Positions 9,326 to 18,683 of a DNA stretch of 47,523 bases are shown here, piece after piece (the first letter of the stretch is position 1; each line of letters opens with the position of its first letter). The notes under the pieces are model-generated. The model saw only the letters and a program-made list of their open reading frames with translations. It was not told where the DNA came from and did no database searches. Location of the stretch: positions 1-47,523 of the forward strand of contig NZ_CABFVA020000015.1 of assembly GCF_902143375.2 (NCBI RefSeq), read 5' to 3'. Origin of the DNA: Methylacidimicrobium tartarophylax. Lineage in GTDB: Bacteria > Verrucomicrobiota > Verrucomicrobiia > Methylacidiphilales > Methylacidiphilaceae. The translations under genes and the position numbers were made by a program.

Positions 9326-11385
9326 CCGAGTCTGCCGGCGCTGGAGCGAGAACGAACCGCGATGGAAAGAGTCGCACGAACCCAATTCTCGGTCTGCTCC
9401 TTGGCCAGGGAGAGCGCTTGAGCATATTCGGAAAGGGCGAGGAGAGGCCAGGCATTCCGGTACATGTCGTATTTCAGGTAGAAAACGCCGGGGAAACCCG
9501 TCCCGGTAAGAAACTCCTCCGGCCATGAGCCGTCCGGATCCTGCTTTCGCAGAAGATAGGCAACGCCCCGCTGCAAGCTGGGACGATCGACTTCCCCACA
9601 CGCGAGGATTCCCATGACCGCCCAGGCGGTTTGCGAGGCCGTGCTCGGCCCCCTGCCTTTGAGTTGTGGGTTTTCGTAGGAGTCCGGCGTCTCTCCCCAG
9701 CCACCATCCTCGTTTTGACAAGATTCCAGCCAGTCACGAGCCCGGAGGATCCACTGTTGATTCATGTCTTCCCCGATCGCCCGTAGCCCACGGAGGGACT
9801 GCCAGGTGCCGTAGACATAGTTGACTCCCCACCGTCCGAACCACGAACCGTCGGCTTCCTGGGTCTCCTTCAGAAACCGGATCCCGCGCTGAACAAAAGA
9901 CTCGCTCCGTTTGATTCCCCTCATCCCAGCCAGCTCGAGCGCCCTGGCCGTAATATCCGAGCAGGGAGGATCGAGAATCGCATTGTGGTCGGCGAAAGGC
10001 ACGTCTTCGAGCCAGGGACTGTTGACATCCTTGTCGAAAGCAGCCCAACCACCATTCCGGCACTGAAAGCTGATCACCCAGCGCAAGGCGCGCTCGATCA
10101 CTTCCTGCTTTTTCTCCTCGTCGTCCGTTTCGATGCGCAACAGAGCAAGAAGCACCATCAGCGTGTCATCGACATCCGGATAATAGACATTGTTGTATTC
10201 GAACGCCCAGCCACTGCATTCCGGATGAGGGTTGTTCACGTACCAGTCGCCCCTCACCTGAATTTCCCGCTCCATCAACCAGGCAGCAGCCTTTCGAAGT
10301 TCGGCTCGATTGGCGGCCAGTCCGGATCTCCCCAGGGCCACTCCCGCAACGGCGGTATCCCAGACGGGCGACACGCAAGGCTGGACCCGAAAGTCGCGCT
10401 CCTCACCTTCGTCCACCTCCAGACCCTCGAAGTCGCGAAGTGCCTTCTGGTAGAGGGGATTCTCCTCCGGATAGCCTAATGCCTTGAGCGCGACGATCGC
10501 ATAATGCATCGCCGGGAAGATGGCTCCGAGTCCATCCGATCCCTGGCCCATCCGTTGCACGATCCACTCCTCCGCCTTTTTCAAGGCGCGCTTGCGCAGC
10601 AGCTTCCAGGGAGAACGGTCCCAAATCTGGAGCAGCTTGTCGCACAATAAGAAGACGTTTCTCTTGGAAAGAAACTTGGTCGACCAGATCCAGGAGATCC
10701 CTTCCTGCTCTGTACCCGCAGGAAAGAGCTCGTGGAGCCGGAGGTGCGCAGGAAGCTGCCGGGTCGGCTTAAAATGGTGGATGATCGCCAGCGGGACAAG
10801 CATCGTTCGGGTCCATGCCGACATCTTGTAGAGATGAAAGGGAAACCAATTCGGGAGGAGCACGATCTCCGGCGGAATCACGGGAAGCTGATGCCAGGGA
10901 TAGATCCCAAGAAGGGCGAGCCCCAACTTCGTGTAGGTCATCGACTTGGGAATGCCACCCAGCCGCAAGATCGTAGACCGGGCTCGCTCCATGACCGGAT
11001 CTTCCGGAGCAAAGCCCGCAAGCTTGAGGGCGACATACGCTTTGATGGTGGCATTGAGCTCGCTGGGACCGCCGGGATAGATGTTCCATCCCCCGTCAGG
11101 AAGTTGCCGATCCAGGATGTGCTTCACGAATCGGGCCTGCTTGCGGTAGTCGACCTTGGCGAGCCAGTGCATCAGCAAGATCCGATCGCAAGCCAGGGTC
11201 ACGTCGGCAAAAAGCTCTCCTACCCAATATCCATCGGGCTTCTGGGTGGAGAGAAGATAGTTTTGCGCTCGTGCGATCGCCAGACCGATCGCTTGCGGAT
11301 GAGTCAACGTCTCCTCGATTACCAAGACGGGCTTCGTCTGAGCTTCTCTTTCGGAAGGTTGGGAATACAATTTTCCAGAGCGCAT
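9322..11385 (-). CDS. shc: Squalene-hopene cyclase
   Basis: Membrane-associated class II triterpene cyclase that turns squalene into hopene/hopanol, lipids that order bacterial membranes. At 687 residues it has the family's usual size. The protonating DxDD motif is present as DVDDT at residues 404-408 in the ECSGWAFEYNNVYYPDVDDT block. QW repeats are seen along the chain (QKPDGYW, QLPDGGW, QCRNGGW, QEADGSW, QNEDGGW, QDPDGSW). ATG at 11385 is used. It follows farnesyl diphosphate synthase by 74 bases and overlaps hpnG by four, so precursor supply, cyclisation and side-chain processing are encoded in one run. Squalene synthase genes (hpnCDE or sqs) are absent here and must lie elsewhere. Confidence 0.97.
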   Translation of the reverse strand: MRSGKLYSQPSEREAQTKPVLVIEETLTHPQAIGLAIARAQNYLLSTQKPDGYWVGELFADVTLACDRILLMHWLAKVDYRKQARFVKHILDRQLPDGGWNIYPGGPSELNATIKAYVALKLAGFAPEDPVMERARSTILRLGGIPKSMTYTKLGLALLGIYPWHQLPVIPPEIVLLPNWFPFHLYKMSAWTRTMLVPLAIIHHFKPTRQLPAHLRLHELFPAGTEQEGISWIWSTKFLSKRNVFLLCDKLLQIWDRSPWKLLRKRALKKAEEWIVQRMGQGSDGLGAIFPAMHYAIVALKALGYPEENPLYQKALRDFEGLEVDEGEERDFRVQPCVSPVWDTAVAGVALGRSGLAANRAELRKAAAWLMEREIQVRGDWYVNNPHPECSGWAFEYNNVYYPDVDDTLMVLLALLRIETDDEEKKQEVIERALRWVISFQCRNGGWAAFDKDVNSPWLEDVPFADHNAILDPPCSDITARALELAGMRGIKRSESFVQRGIRFLKETQEADGSWFGRWGVNYVYGTWQSLRGLRAIGEDMNQQWILRARDWLESCQNEDGGWGETPDSYENPQLKGRGPSTASQTAWAVMGILACGEVDRPSLQRGVAYLLRKQDPDGSWPEEFLTGTGFPGVFYLKYDMYRNAWPLLALSEYAQALSLAKEQTENWVRATLSIAVRSRSSAGRLG

Positions 11386-11459
11386 AGGAACGTCGGCTGA
11401 TAACGTGCGAATCCCGTCCGCGTCAACCCAAAATCGAGACTTTCTGGTCCTTCCGCCGG

Positions 11460-12344
11460 TCAGCTTTCCCTCGAGAGCAGATGGCCGGCTAAATTAGCAA
11501 GAATGGTGCCCTTCTCTCCCAGGGGAGCAAGCGCTCCGTGGGCGCGTGCGGTGTACCGTCGGGCCGCGAGCCGGGCGCCATCGAGCCCCAGCAGCCGGGG
11601 ATAGGTCGCTTTCACTGCCGCCAAGTCCTTCCCGGCACTCTTTCCCAACGTCTCCCTGGTCTGCGTCACGTCCAAAATATCGTCGATCACTTGGAATGCT
11701 AACCCGAGCGAGCGGCCGAACTCGGTGACCGCGCGCAGCGATTCGCGGCTCGCCTCGCCCGCCATGGCCCCCAAGCGGAGAGCAGTGGTAATGAGGGCGC
11801 CGGTCTTCCGCAAGTGAATGGCCCGAAGCTCACGGACCGAAATCTCCCTCCCCTCCGCCTCCAAGTCGGCCACCTGCCCACCCACCAGCGCCCGGCTGCC
11901 GGAAGCACGGGCCAGTTCGCCCACCACGACCCCCGGCCCATATCGCCCCCCGCCATAGCGGCAAGCGATCGCGAAAGCCTCGGCAAGAAGCGCATCCCCG
12001 GCCAGGATGGCAATGGCTTCTCCGTAGATCTTGTGGAGAGTCGGCTTCCCTCTTCTCCAATCGTCGTTATCCATGGCGGGAAGATCGTCGTGGATGAGCG
12101 AATAGGTGTGAATGCACTCCACCGCGCAGGCAAGCGGAAGCGCCGGAGCGTAGTCCCCGCCCACCGCTTCACACGCCGCCAAGCAGAGGATGGGACGCAT
12201 GCGCTTTCCCCCGGCAAAGAGGCTATGACGGATCGCCTCATGCAGCGCTTGCGGCTTCTTGGTACCCGGGGGCAGGTAGTGCCGCAACGCCTCATCAATC
12301 ACTCTCTTCCGCTCCGCCAGATAGACGGGCATATCTGTGTTCAA
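11460..12344 (-). CDS. ispA: Farnesyl diphosphate synthase (short-chain polyprenyl synthase)
   Basis: Cytosolic trans-isoprenyl diphosphate synthase condensing IPP with DMAPP/GPP. The 294-residue protein has the first Asp-rich motif DDLPAMDNDD at 86-95 in the DDx4D form with a Tyr five residues upstream, and the second motif DDILD at 221-225; KRMRP and GGQ motifs are also present. This combination fits bacterial IspA-type FPP synthases, though a GGPP synthase cannot be excluded. A TTG start at 12344 is preferred because GGAGGGA lies 8 bases upstream; the first ATG (12332) is too far from it. Its place ahead of shc suggests FPP for squalene. Confidence 0.93.
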   Translation of the reverse strand: MNTDMPVYLAERKRVIDEALRHYLPPGTKKPQALHEAIRHSLFAGGKRMRPILCLAACEAVGGDYAPALPLACAVECIHTYSLIHDDLPAMDNDDWRRGKPTLHKIYGEAIAILAGDALLAEAFAIACRYGGGRYGPGVVVGELARASGSRALVGGQVADLEAEGREISVRELRAIHLRKTGALITTALRLGAMAGEASRESLRAVTEFGRSLGLAFQVIDDILDVTQTRETLGKSAGKDLAAVKATYPRLLGLDGARLAARRYTARAHGALAPLGEKGTILANLAGHLLSRES

Positions 12345-12368
12345 CCTGCTTCCCTCCTCTTTTCCTCT

Positions 12369-12659
12369 CTAATCCCCGAAACGAATCACCCCATGCCACG
12401 CAGCGCCAATGGGCTCCTCTTCGAGCAAGCGCACCTGATTTTCGGCAAGGTCGGCAAGAGCCCGGTCCCACACCTCCTGGTCCATGGGCCGAGGCGATTT
12501 TTCCCTCCAGGACCGGGCCGCCTCTCGCCCAAGGACGACGGTAACGAGAAGCTCCGGATGCATCGACAATCCCGCAGCAACCCGGAGCCCCTCCGCCGCA
12601 CGAGGACTTCGCGCCGGATCGGCTTCCACCACCACGAGAACCTGCTTCTCTATTCCCAC
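12369..12659 (-). CDS. Small DsrE/TusD-like protein of unknown role
   Basis: A 96-residue protein starting at GTG 12659 after an AAGGA site. The first half (VLVVVEADPARSPRAAEGLR, then VAAGL and VTVVLG) reads as an alpha/beta nucleotide-like strand-helix-strand similar to DsrE/TusD proteins, with an SPRAAEGLRVAAGL helix. That resemblance is by eye. No cysteine is present, so it lacks the active Cys of sulfur-relay DsrE proteins. It begins the minus-strand run leading into ispA (24-base gap) and shc, so it is probably co-expressed with the hopanoid genes, but nothing shows a direct role. Upstream, an in-frame-open stretch overlaps its start by ten bases. Confidence 0.65.
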   Translation of the reverse strand: MGIEKQVLVVVEADPARSPRAAEGLRVAAGLSMHPELLVTVVLGREAARSWREKSPRPMDQEVWDRALADLAENQVRLLEEEPIGAAWHGVIRFGD

Positions 12660-12858
12660 TTTTCCTTGACGAAAAGGTGCGCCGTCTCCTCTTGTGGCAT
12701 AAGCAGCCGTTCTGGGTCAATCGCCCAACAGACCTGTCCGTTCCCGGAGAGGGGAGAGACACCGGAGCGACTGGCCGCGAAAGAAGACGACAACCTTCCT
12801 GACGAAGACAACCTTGGGCTACCGATAGAGGTCGATTCCGTAGTGGTTTTTCCTTCGA

Positions 12859-13890
12859 ATGAAGATTCCAGGTCCTTGGAGCCTTTTCCTTTTCTTGAGC
12901 TTGCTCCTCGCTTGGTTCGCACTGGCCCTCCCGGGAGGCGAATCGAAGCCTCTGATCAACGGTGCAGGCGCCTCCTTCCCCTACCCCCTTTATGCCCGCT
13001 GGTTCGCGACCTACGAGCGACTCGACGGTACGGTACGCTTCAACTACCAGGCAATCGGATCGGGGGGAGGGCAGCAGCTGCTGCTTCACCAGATCGTCGA
13101 TTTCGGAGCCTCAGACAGCCCCATGCGCCCGTCCCTCCTGCAGACCGCGCCCGGCAAGATCCTCCACATCCCGATGATTGCGGGCGCCGACGCGCTTGCC
13201 TACAACCTTCCCGGCTCTCCCCCACTCCGTCTCACCCCAGATGTCGTCGCCGATATCTTCTTGGGTCGGATCCAGAACTGGAACGACTCGCGGCTTGCCG
13301 AGATCAATCCGGGGATCACGCTCCCATCGCTGCCTCTGGTCGTCGTCCACCGCTCGGACGGAAGCGGCACCACCTACATCTTCACCGACTACCTCTCCAA
13401 GATCAGTCGAGAATGGTCCGGAATCGTCGGGCGGGGTACGGCGGTCCGGTGGCCGTCCGGGATCGGGGCCAAAGGCAACGAGGGAGTGGCGGGGCAGATC
13501 CGCTCCCTCCCGGGGGCAATCGGCTATCTGGAGCTCGCGTTTGCCTTTCAAAACCGACTCCCTTTCGCGGCCGTGCAAAATCGTGCCGGGAATTACGTTC
13601 TCCCTTCGCCCGAATCGATTGCCCAGGCCTTGGCACCGACATCGCTTACGCCGGGTGACTTCCCCATCTCGATTGCCGACGCAGAGAACACCGGAGCCTA
13701 CCCGATTGCCGGATTGACATGGCTGCTGCTCTACGAGAAGCCGTCGAATCGCCAAAAGGCGGAAAAGCTTCTCTCTTTTGTGCGCTGGTGTCTCACTGAC
13801 GGCCAGGCGCTCGCCTCCTCGCTCGATTACGCTCCCCTCCCCCCTCGCCTCCGAGAACGGGTTCTAGCCAGCTTGCCGGAGATCCGATAA
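12859..13890 (+). CDS. pstS: Phosphate-binding protein of Pst ABC importer
   Basis: Periplasmic high-affinity phosphate receptor, 343 residues. Residues 1-28 form a signal peptide (hydrophobic FLFLSLLLAWFALALPGG stretch). The mature start carries INGAGASFPYPLYARW, the family phosphate-loop motif, followed by GSGGGQQ and later GSGTTYIFTDYL, all contributing to the anion site. ATG 12859 has no strong ribosome site. It heads the pstSCAB cluster; the next gene starts about 80 bases later. I could not find a convincing Pho-box in the 200 bases upstream, and phoU/phoBR are not in the window. Confidence 0.96.
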   Translation: MKIPGPWSLFLFLSLLLAWFALALPGGESKPLINGAGASFPYPLYARWFATYERLDGTVRFNYQAIGSGGGQQLLLHQIVDFGASDSPMRPSLLQTAPGKILHIPMIAGADALAYNLPGSPPLRLTPDVVADIFLGRIQNWNDSRLAEINPGITLPSLPLVVVHRSDGSGTTYIFTDYLSKISREWSGIVGRGTAVRWPSGIGAKGNEGVAGQIRSLPGAIGYLELAFAFQNRLPFAAVQNRAGNYVLPSPESIAQALAPTSLTPGDFPISIADAENTGAYPIAGLTWLLLYEKPSNRQKAEKLLSFVRWCLTDGQALASSLDYAPLPPRLRERVLASLPEIR

Positions 13891-13969
13891 GAATGCGCGA
13901 TCAAATGAAGGACGGCAGACCGCGTTACGATGCCCTTGAGGGCAAGCAGGGGCTTGGCTCTCCTTGGGG

Positions 13970-15016
13970 ATGGGGAGGAAGGACAGGTTGAACCCCTTCC
14001 GGCGCAAGCCACCCTCGGACGAGCTTCCGCCCGACGCCGGCGCGAGAGCCTGGACCAGTTCCGCGCGCATCGGTCGAATCCTGGATCAGGGATTTGGGTT
14101 CCTGGTGGTAGGAGCGGGGATCTCCGTCTTGGCTCTCGCGGCTCTGCTCGGATGGGAGCTCTATCAGGGAGCGAAGGAGGCGATTCGCCGTTACGGCGCG
14201 GGATTTCTCGTCAGCTCCCACTGGGATCCGGTTGCTGGTCGATTCGGGGCTCTCCCTTTTTTGTATGGAACCTTTGTCTCTTCCGCCCTCGCCTTGCTCC
14301 TGGCCTTTCCGTTATCGGTCGCCACGGCCCTCTCTCTCACGGAATTCGCGCCCGTCCGGCTTCGCCGCCCTGTCCTGGCACTCGTCGATCTCATGGCCGC
14401 CGTTCCGAGCGTCGTCTGGGGACTCTGGGCCATGTTCGAAATGGTGCCGTGGCTGCGGCAGACCGCGTTTCCTTTCTTGCAGAAGTTTTTCGGCTGGCTC
14501 CCGTTTTTCCAAGGGACGATTTACGGAGTGAGCCTATTGGCCGGCGCCCTGGTCATTGCGATGATGATCACCCCCATCGTTACCTCCTTGGCGATTGAAA
14601 TCCTCCAATCGGTTCCGCTGACGCTGCGAGAAGCGGCGTGGGCATTGGGAGCCACCCGTTGGGAAGTCATGCGCGTGGCCGTGCTCCCCTATGTCCGGAG
14701 CTCCCTTGTGGGAGCCGGGGTTCTCGGCTTGGGCCGAGCCTTGGGAGAGACGATGGCGGTGACCATGGTGATTGGGAACCGCCCGGAAATCCTGCTCTCG
14801 CTTTTCGCTCCCGGCTATACCCTGGCAAGCGTCCTGGTCAACGAATTTGCCGAAGTGACCTCCGAAGAGCACCTTTCCGCCCTCTTCGAAATCGGCCTCA
14901 CCCTGGTCGCTGTGACCTTTGTCGTCAACTTCTTGGCCCGGCTGCTGATCCGTAGCGTGCCCTTCTTCTTTGCGCCCCGGCCGCTCCGCACCCAATCGAT
15001 GGAGACGAACGGATGA
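13970..15016 (+). CDS. pstC: Phosphate ABC transporter permease PstC
   Basis: Inner-membrane permease subunit of about 348 residues with six predicted transmembrane helices. The N-terminal cytosolic segment is polar and basic. The EAA-loop, REAAWALGATRWEVMRVAVLP, which contacts the ATPase PstB, is clear, as is the following GLGRALGETMAV helix. The start is uncertain: ATG 13970 is given, but TTG 13988 has a better GGAGGAAGGA site in front, and a TTG at 13964 is also in frame. Its last codon overlaps pstA by four bases (ATGA). Confidence 0.94.
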   Translation: MGRKDRLNPFRRKPPSDELPPDAGARAWTSSARIGRILDQGFGFLVVGAGISVLALAALLGWELYQGAKEAIRRYGAGFLVSSHWDPVAGRFGALPFLYGTFVSSALALLLAFPLSVATALSLTEFAPVRLRRPVLALVDLMAAVPSVVWGLWAMFEMVPWLRQTAFPFLQKFFGWLPFFQGTIYGVSLLAGALVIAMMITPIVTSLAIEILQSVPLTLREAAWALGATRWEVMRVAVLPYVRSSLVGAGVLGLGRALGETMAVTMVIGNRPEILLSLFAPGYTLASVLVNEFAEVTSEEHLSALFEIGLTLVAVTFVVNFLARLLIRSVPFFFAPRPLRTQSMETNG

Positions 15017-15924
15017 GCCCTCAGCCGAACCCCTCCCATCCGAAGCCGCATTCACAAAAAGAAGCTTCCAATGAGGAAAGGGCGGATTCCCGCCACTTTT
15101 GGATTCGAAAAGTCGTCGACCGTTTTTTCCAGATCCTTTCTATTCTTGCGGCAATCGTCGTCATTAGTCCGCTTCTCCTTGTCTTCGTCTTCCTTCTCTC
15201 TTCCGGAGGCTCTTCTCTTACTTGGGACTTCCTCACGCAGCTGCCGAAGCCGGTGGGCGAGACCGGCGGCGGAATGGCGAATGCGATTGTCGGAAGCTGC
15301 ATTCTGGTCTCCCTCGCCACCCTGGTCTCAACCCCCGTCGGCGTGCTCGGCGGAATCTGCGTCTGCGAATACGGCGACGCCCGCCTTCGTGCGGCCATCC
15401 GGTTTACCGCGGATGTACTCAACGGCGTGCCCTCGATCATCTGGGGTATCGTGGTCTACTCCTGGGTAGTCCTCCGAATGAAGACCTTCTCCGGCCTCGC
15501 CGGCGGGCTGGCCCTCTCCTTTATCATGATCCCCTTGATCTTACGAACGACAGAAGATGTCATCCGGCTCGTTCCCTCCGCCTACCGCGAAGCGGGACTC
15601 GCGTTGGGCCTCCGGCGCGGCCAAGTCATTCTCCACATCATCTTGGCGACCGCCCGAAGAGGGGTGCTCACGGGCGTCTTGCTCGCGGCGGCTCGTGTGG
15701 CAGGCGAGACAGCACCCCTCCTTTTCACCGCCTTCGGAAATCGCGTCTGGGCCGCTCACTTGCAAGAGCCGATGGCCGCGCTCCCGCTTCAGATCTTTAC
15801 CTATGCGATTTCTCCCTATCCCGATTGGCACAGGCAAGCCTGGGCTGGGGCGCTGGTTCTGCTCGCTTTAGTCTTTTTCATGAGTATTGTAGTCCGCGCC
15901 TTGGCCAAGGGAAAATCCCAATGA
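15013..15924 (+). CDS. pstA: Phosphate ABC transporter permease PstA
   Basis: Second permease subunit, 303 residues, six predicted membrane helices. It has a long charged N-terminus (residues 1-35, many His, Ser and Glu) before the first helix [20 protein letters not shown]. The family's [10 protein letters not shown] and NGVPSIIWG motifs and the EAA-loop [20 protein letters not shown] are present. Start and stop both overlap neighbours by four bases, so pstC, pstA and pstB are translated as a coupled unit. Forms the phosphate channel with PstC. Confidence 0.96.
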   Translation: MSPQPNPSHPKPHSQKEASNEERADSRHFWIRKVVDRFFQILSILAAIVVISPLLLVFVFLLSSGGSSLTWDFLTQLPKPVGETGGGMANAIVGSCILVSLATLVSTPVGVLGGICVCEYGDARLRAAIRFTADVLNGVPSIIWGIVVYSWVVLRMKTFSGLAGGLALSFIMIPLILRTTEDVIRLVPSAYREAGLALGLRRGQVILHIILATARRGVLTGVLLAAARVAGETAPLLFTAFGNRVWAAHLQEPMAALPLQIFTYAISPYPDWHRQAWAGALVLLALVFFMSIVVRALAKGKSQ

Positions 15925-16748
15925 GCGCGAGTGCCTCCGATCCCAAACGAGCAGTGCCCGCCTCCTCCGAAGGAGCGGATCCGCAGAAGCAGTCGCCGGC
16001 CTTTCAAATCGAAGATCTGCATGTCTGGTTCGGGAGCCGGGCCGTGCTCCATGGGATCTCACTCAACATTCCCTCCCATCAAGTGACGGGAATCATCGGA
16101 CCCAGCGGGTGCGGCAAGAGCACCTTCTTGCGAGCGCTCAACCGGATGCATGAGTTTACTCCGGGCGCACGCGTGCAAGGGCGAATCCGCCTCTTCGGGG
16201 ACGACATCTATGAGTCAAGCGGCGATCCGATCCTCCTCCGCCGCCGTGTCGGCATGGTGTTTCAGAAATCGAACCCCTTTCCTACCATGAGCATCCAGGA
16301 AAATGTCCTGATCGGCTTGCGGCTGGCCGGCACACGAAACCGAGAGCTTCTCGAAGAGCGCCTCGAAGAGGCGCTCCGCATGGCAGCTCTTTGGAGCGAG
16401 GTCAAGGACCGGCTGCATGCTCCGGGTACCGAGCTATCCGGTGGCCAGCAACAGCGGCTTTGCATCGCCAGGGCCCTGGCCGTCCGCCCCGAAGTCCTGC
16501 TCATGGACGAGCCATGCTCGGCGCTCGACCCGATTGCGACGGCACAGATCGAATCGCTGATCCGGGATTTAGGGCAGCGGTATTCCATTGTGCTGGCCAC
16601 CCACAACTTGCAGGAAGCCGGACGAACGGCGGATCGTACCGCCTTTTTTCTGGAAGGCCGGCTGATCGAGTTCGGATCGACCAAGAAGCTGTTTACCAAT
16701 CCCAGCCAGAAGCAGACCGAAGACTATCTGACAGGCCGCTTCGGCTAG
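15921..16748 (+). CDS. pstB: Phosphate ABC transporter ATPase PstB
   Basis: ABC ATPase of 275 residues that powers phosphate import. Walker [10 protein letters not shown], the ABC signature LSGGQQQR, Walker [14 protein letters not shown] and the H-loop LATHN are intact; the PstB-specific RALNRM sequence follows Walker A. Compared with E. coli PstB it carries an extra N-terminal polar stretch of about 30 residues before [13 protein letters not shown] 15921 overlaps the pstA stop by four bases; the reading frame is open far upstream but only as a shadow of pstA. It closes the cluster with no phoU behind it; a convergent transporter gene starts 31 bases later on the other strand. Confidence 0.97.
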   Translation: MSASASDPKRAVPASSEGADPQKQSPAFQIEDLHVWFGSRAVLHGISLNIPSHQVTGIIGPSGCGKSTFLRALNRMHEFTPGARVQGRIRLFGDDIYESSGDPILLRRRVGMVFQKSNPFPTMSIQENVLIGLRLAGTRNRELLEERLEEALRMAALWSEVKDRLHAPGTELSGGQQQRLCIARALAVRPEVLLMDEPCSALDPIATAQIESLIRDLGQRYSIVLATHNLQEAGRTADRTAFFLEGRLIEFGSTKKLFTNPSQKQTEDYLTGRFG

Positions 16749-16779
16749 CCCATCCAAGGCAGGATTCGAAGACGCTTCT

Positions 16780-17853
16780 TCAAATCTTTCGGCGCGGAAC
16801 CCAGTAGCTGTAATACCATGCCGCGGTAATCTGCTGGAGGAGAGTGTAGAAAACGATGGGTAGAATCGCCAGCGGGTGGTCAGGAACCGTAAAGGCGGCC
16901 AAGACCAATCCACTGCCGTTATTGTTCATACCCAGGCCATAGACGAGCGCGGTCCTCTCCGGCATGGAGACTCGCAGAAGCCGTCCCAGCCAGTCTCCAC
17001 ATTGGAAACGGATCACGCAGAGAATGCCGGATCCGACCAAAAGCATTGCGAGAAAATCTGCGTCAAAATACCGGAATGCATAAGGGAGCGCCGCCGCGGC
17101 ATTCATGTAAATCAGCCAGAGGAGAATCAGCTCGTTGGCGGGACGCAGGGCGGGGCGGATACGGGCGAAGAAGGCTTCTCCCGCGCGATGCCGGACCATA
17201 ATCCCAAGCAAGGAGGGCAGAACCACGCAGAGGATGAGGAATACCCCCATTCCGCGTCCAGCCATCTCGCGAAGATCTTCCGCATAATCCCCCCCCACCA
17301 TCGAGGCCACGGCGTGAAGAGAAAGAGATCCTAAAAAGGGACTCAGAACCGTAGAGCTCAGCACCAGGCCCAAGGAGAGGGCCATATCCCCTCCCGCATT
17401 CTGGCACCAAGCCGCCGAAGCTCCCGCGATGGGCATGGCGACAACAATCCCGAGCCCCATCATAAGGTTCTCCACTTCCTCCTGGTTGTGCCAAAGCCCG
17501 AGAGCGGCTCGCAGAGCGGCCAGAAAGAGAAGGGGGAGAAAGAAATTGACCAGAAGACTGGGGATCAGCGCGCGAAGGTTGCCGAAGAGTTCTCTTAACC
17601 TACCTCCCGGCACGCCGAATCCCCCGTTCCAGAGCAAGAGAAAAAGGAGAACGACGGGCAGAGAAATCGAGAAGGATTCCCCGAAGATCGGAATCGAGCC
17701 AAAGGTGAATTGCCGAATCCGCTGCCCAAAAGCCGGAGCGAAAGCCGCCAGCCCGTGGGCGGCGATCAGCGCCCAGAAGAAGCGGCGATGGAGCCAGTCC
17801 AGAAGCCAGCCCAAACCTTGCAGGGCAGGACTCCCTTCTTCCTTTTTCTCCAT
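16780..17853 (-). CDS. Bile acid:sodium symporter (BASS) family transporter
   Basis: A 357-residue integral membrane protein with nine to ten hydrophobic segments. The block GLGIVVAMPIAGASAAWCQNAGGDMALSLG, split around the unwound helix, and GLGMNNNGSGLVLA near the C-terminus correspond to the two helix crossovers that bind sodium and substrate in BASS transporters. ATG 17853 is chosen (a GTG is the codon before it); the open frame continues upstream into sdhB. It follows sdhB by 59 bases on the same strand and may be the last gene of the sdh transcript. Substrates in the family range from bile acids to pyruvate and pantoate, so the solute here is unknown; a link to organic acids is only suggested by the neighbourhood. 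Confidence 0.85.
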   Translation of the reverse strand: MEKKEEGSPALQGLGWLLDWLHRRFFWALIAAHGLAAFAPAFGQRIRQFTFGSIPIFGESFSISLPVVLLFLLLWNGGFGVPGGRLRELFGNLRALIPSLLVNFFLPLLFLAALRAALGLWHNQEEVENLMMGLGIVVAMPIAGASAAWCQNAGGDMALSLGLVLSSTVLSPFLGSLSLHAVASMVGGDYAEDLREMAGRGMGVFLILCVVLPSLLGIMVRHRAGEAFFARIRPALRPANELILLWLIYMNAAAALPYAFRYFDADFLAMLLVGSGILCVIRFQCGDWLGRLLRVSMPERTALVYGLGMNNNGSGLVLAAFTVPDHPLAILPIVFYTLLQQITAAWYYSYWVPRRKI

Positions 17854-17912
17854 CACGTTTGTTTCTTTCCCGCTGGAAGCGGGGACGATCGGACACCCAG
17901 CGGGGGCAAAGC

Positions 17913-18683
17913 CTACCGGACCGGCTTGATCCAGCCCAGAAACTCCTTCGCCCGGGCGCGCCAATACGCCCTGTTGAGAACGGAGATCACCTCAACGGAA
18001 ATGTTTTTCGGACAAACCGCCTCGCAAGCCCGTGTGAAGCTGCATGCGCCGTAACCTTCCCGATCCATCGCCCGGACCATCCTTAGCACTCGGAGGTCCT
18101 GCTCGATCTTCCCCTGGGGAAGAAGCCCTAAATGGCCCACCTTCGCGCCGACAAAGAGGACGGCGGAGCTATTGATGCAAGTGGCTACGCAGGCACCGCA
18201 GCCGATGCAATGCGCGGCGTCGAAGGCTTCTTCGGCTACCGAATGGGGGACGGGAACGGTGTTGGCTTCCGGGGCCTGACCGGTCCCGACGGAAATGTAG
18301 CCTCCGGATTGCAGAATCCTGTCGAATGCACTCCGATCGACGACTAGATCTTTGATCAAGGGAAACGCCCTGCTGCGAAAGGGCTCCACGGTAATCCGCT
18401 CTCCGTCCGCGAAGCTCCTCATGTAGAGCTGACAGGTGGTCGTTCCTGCTCCGGGTCCATGCGGCCGCCCATTGATCATCAGGGAGCAGCTACCGCAAAT
18501 CCCTTCCCGGCAATCATGCTCGAAGGCGACCGGCTCCCTTCCCGCCCGCTCCAGATCTTGATTGAGCTCGTCAAGCATTTCCAGAAAGGAGAGGTCAGGG
18601 CGTACCTCCTCCCGAACGTACTCGACAAACCCGCCCTGTTCCGCCGGGGAGGATTGCCTCCAGAGCCGCAGCGTGATCCTCAC
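17913..18683 (-). CDS. sdhB: Succinate dehydrogenase iron-sulfur subunit
   Basis: A 256-residue subunit carrying electrons from SdhA flavin to the membrane cytochrome. N-terminal cysteines CREGICGSC plus a later Cys in GTTTC bind the 2Fe-2S cluster; CIGCGACVATC and CSFTRACEAVCPKNI supply the 4Fe-4S and 3Fe-4S ligands. It starts with GTG at 18683, immediately after the sdhA stop, with AGGAG about ten bases upstream inside sdhA. The gene order sdhC-sdhA-sdhB and the sequence style match the Bacteroidetes/Bacillus type of complex II that has one cytochrome b subunit. Confidence 0.96.
   Translation of the reverse strand: MRITLRLWRQSSPAEQGGFVEYVREEVRPDLSFLEMLDELNQDLERAGREPVAFEHDCREGICGSCSLMINGRPHGPGAGTTTCQLYMRSFADGERITVEPFRSRAFPLIKDLVVDRSAFDRILQSGGYISVGTGQAPEANTVPVPHSVAEEAFDAAHCIGCGACVATCINSSAVLFVGAKVGHLGLLPQGKIEQDLRVLRMVRAMDREGYGACSFTRACEAVCPKNISVEVISVLNRAYWRARAKEFLGWIKPVR

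Noticed and set aside
12660-12858. Pho-box search upstream of pstS
   Set aside because: No pair of CTGTCAT-like direct repeats with 11-base spacing was found; phosphate control is plausible but not visible.
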